5,182 nucleotides of DNA from Sphingomonadales bacterium. Lineage in GTDB: Bacteria; Pseudomonadota; Alphaproteobacteria; Sphingomonadales; Sphingomonadaceae. The position numbers and the translations under genes are program-made. The DNA lies in the NCBI GenBank assembly GCA_017302775.1, contig JAFLDC010000200.1, positions 1 through 5,182 on the forward strand, given 5' to 3'. Below, one piece after another: positions 4,935 to 5,182 of this stretch. The notes beneath the pieces are model-generated. The model did no database searches, was not told the DNA's origin, and saw only the letters and a list, made by a program, of their open reading frames with translations. Within the stretch, counting starts at the first letter, position 1, and each line of letters opens with the position of its first letter.

Positions 4935-5182
4935 CCGATACCCCTGCCAAGACCAGCCGCGGCATCGTTCCCGCCGATACGGTTCGCCAGTTCACCGTTG
5001 GGCGTGATGACGACGGGGCCCGGCTGGACCGGTGGTTCAAGCGCCACCTGCCGCAAGTCGGCTTCGCCACGGTCAGCCGCTGGGTCCGCACCGGGCAGGT
5101 CCGGGTCGATGGCAAACGCGCCGATGTCGCTGACCGGCTGAGCGCAGGGCAAGTGCTGCGCGTACCGCCCGGCGGTGACGCT
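4931..5182 (+). CDS. RluA-family 23S rRNA pseudouridine synthase (RluC/RluD-like), 3' part beyond window
   Basis: The first 84 codons are present and the frame stays open to the window edge. After about 20 loosely conserved residues comes an S4-type RNA-binding domain (about 21-80). It contains GARLDRWFKRHLP (29-41), VSRWVRTGQVRVDGKRA (48-64) and a beta strand GQVLRVPP (73-80). This is the N-terminal domain order of RluC and RluD, which isomerise uridines in 23S rRNA. The catalytic domain with its RLDxxTSG aspartate would lie downstream and is not visible, so RluC versus RluD cannot be decided. The ATG overlaps the crcB stop (ATGA) and has GGAG at 4921-4924, six bases upstream, which implies translational coupling. 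The pair crcB plus an RluA-family gene is, from memory, a recurring alphaproteobacterial neighbourhood. An S4-only protein remains possible but less likely. Confidence 0.85.
   Translation, partial: MTDTPAKTSRGIVPADTVRQFTVGRDDDGARLDRWFKRHLPQVGFATVSRWVRTGQVRVDGKRADVADRLSAGQVLRVPPGGDA

Noticed and set aside
1..5182. Mobile element, CRISPR array, toxin-antitoxin or defence system
   Set aside because: No transposase, integrase, terminal repeats, spaced direct repeats or small paired toxin-like genes are visible. Coding style is uniform and the genes are mostly housekeeping.

Overview
The window is GC-rich, densely coded bacterial DNA of ordinary chromosomal character. GatA and GatC with alphaproteobacterial features, a small S21 protein, a single-FKBP-domain PPIase beside gatC, and a crcB gene overlapping an RluA-family pseudouridine synthase all suggest an alphaproteobacterium. 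My best guess is the Sphingomonadales, judged from family resemblance and not from a database search. There is no sign of an insertion sequence, prophage, CRISPR array, tRNA or rRNA.

The left half (1-2550) is read on the minus strand. In transcription order it holds rpsU (ribosomal protein S21), a strong intrinsic terminator, a membrane-anchored or exported FKBP-type peptidyl-prolyl isomerase, gatC, and gatA running off the left edge. gatC and gatA overlap by one base (TAATG), and only 35 bases separate the FKBP stop from gatC, so FKBP-gatC-gatA is probably one transcript. gatB is expected beyond the edge. GatCAB converts mischarged Glu-tRNA(Gln) and/or Asp-tRNA(Asn) to the correct aminoacyl-tRNA, so most of this half serves translation.

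The middle (2551-3007) is a 457-base divergent intergenic region with no convincing gene. On its left side, the presumed rpsU leader can form two hairpins, one ending six bases before a strong Shine-Dalgarno sequence. On its right side, upstream of the transporter, are three copies of the heptamer ATCCGAT, an 8-base inverted repeat, and a 12-base-pair hairpin. These are the least explained parts of the window.

The right half (3008-5182) is read on the plus strand. It holds a sodium:solute symporter (SSS/SLC5 family, 502 aa), then crcB (Fluc fluoride channel) 10 bases later, then an RluA-family pseudouridine synthase that overlaps crcB by 4 bases (ATGA) and is cut by the right edge. The spacing points to one operon, though the three products have no obvious shared pathway.

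I found no clear candidate for a new multi-gene system. The observations most worth a second look are the structured rpsU leader, the repeated heptamer before the symporter, and a glycine where many SSS proteins have a hydroxyl residue of the Na2 sodium site.
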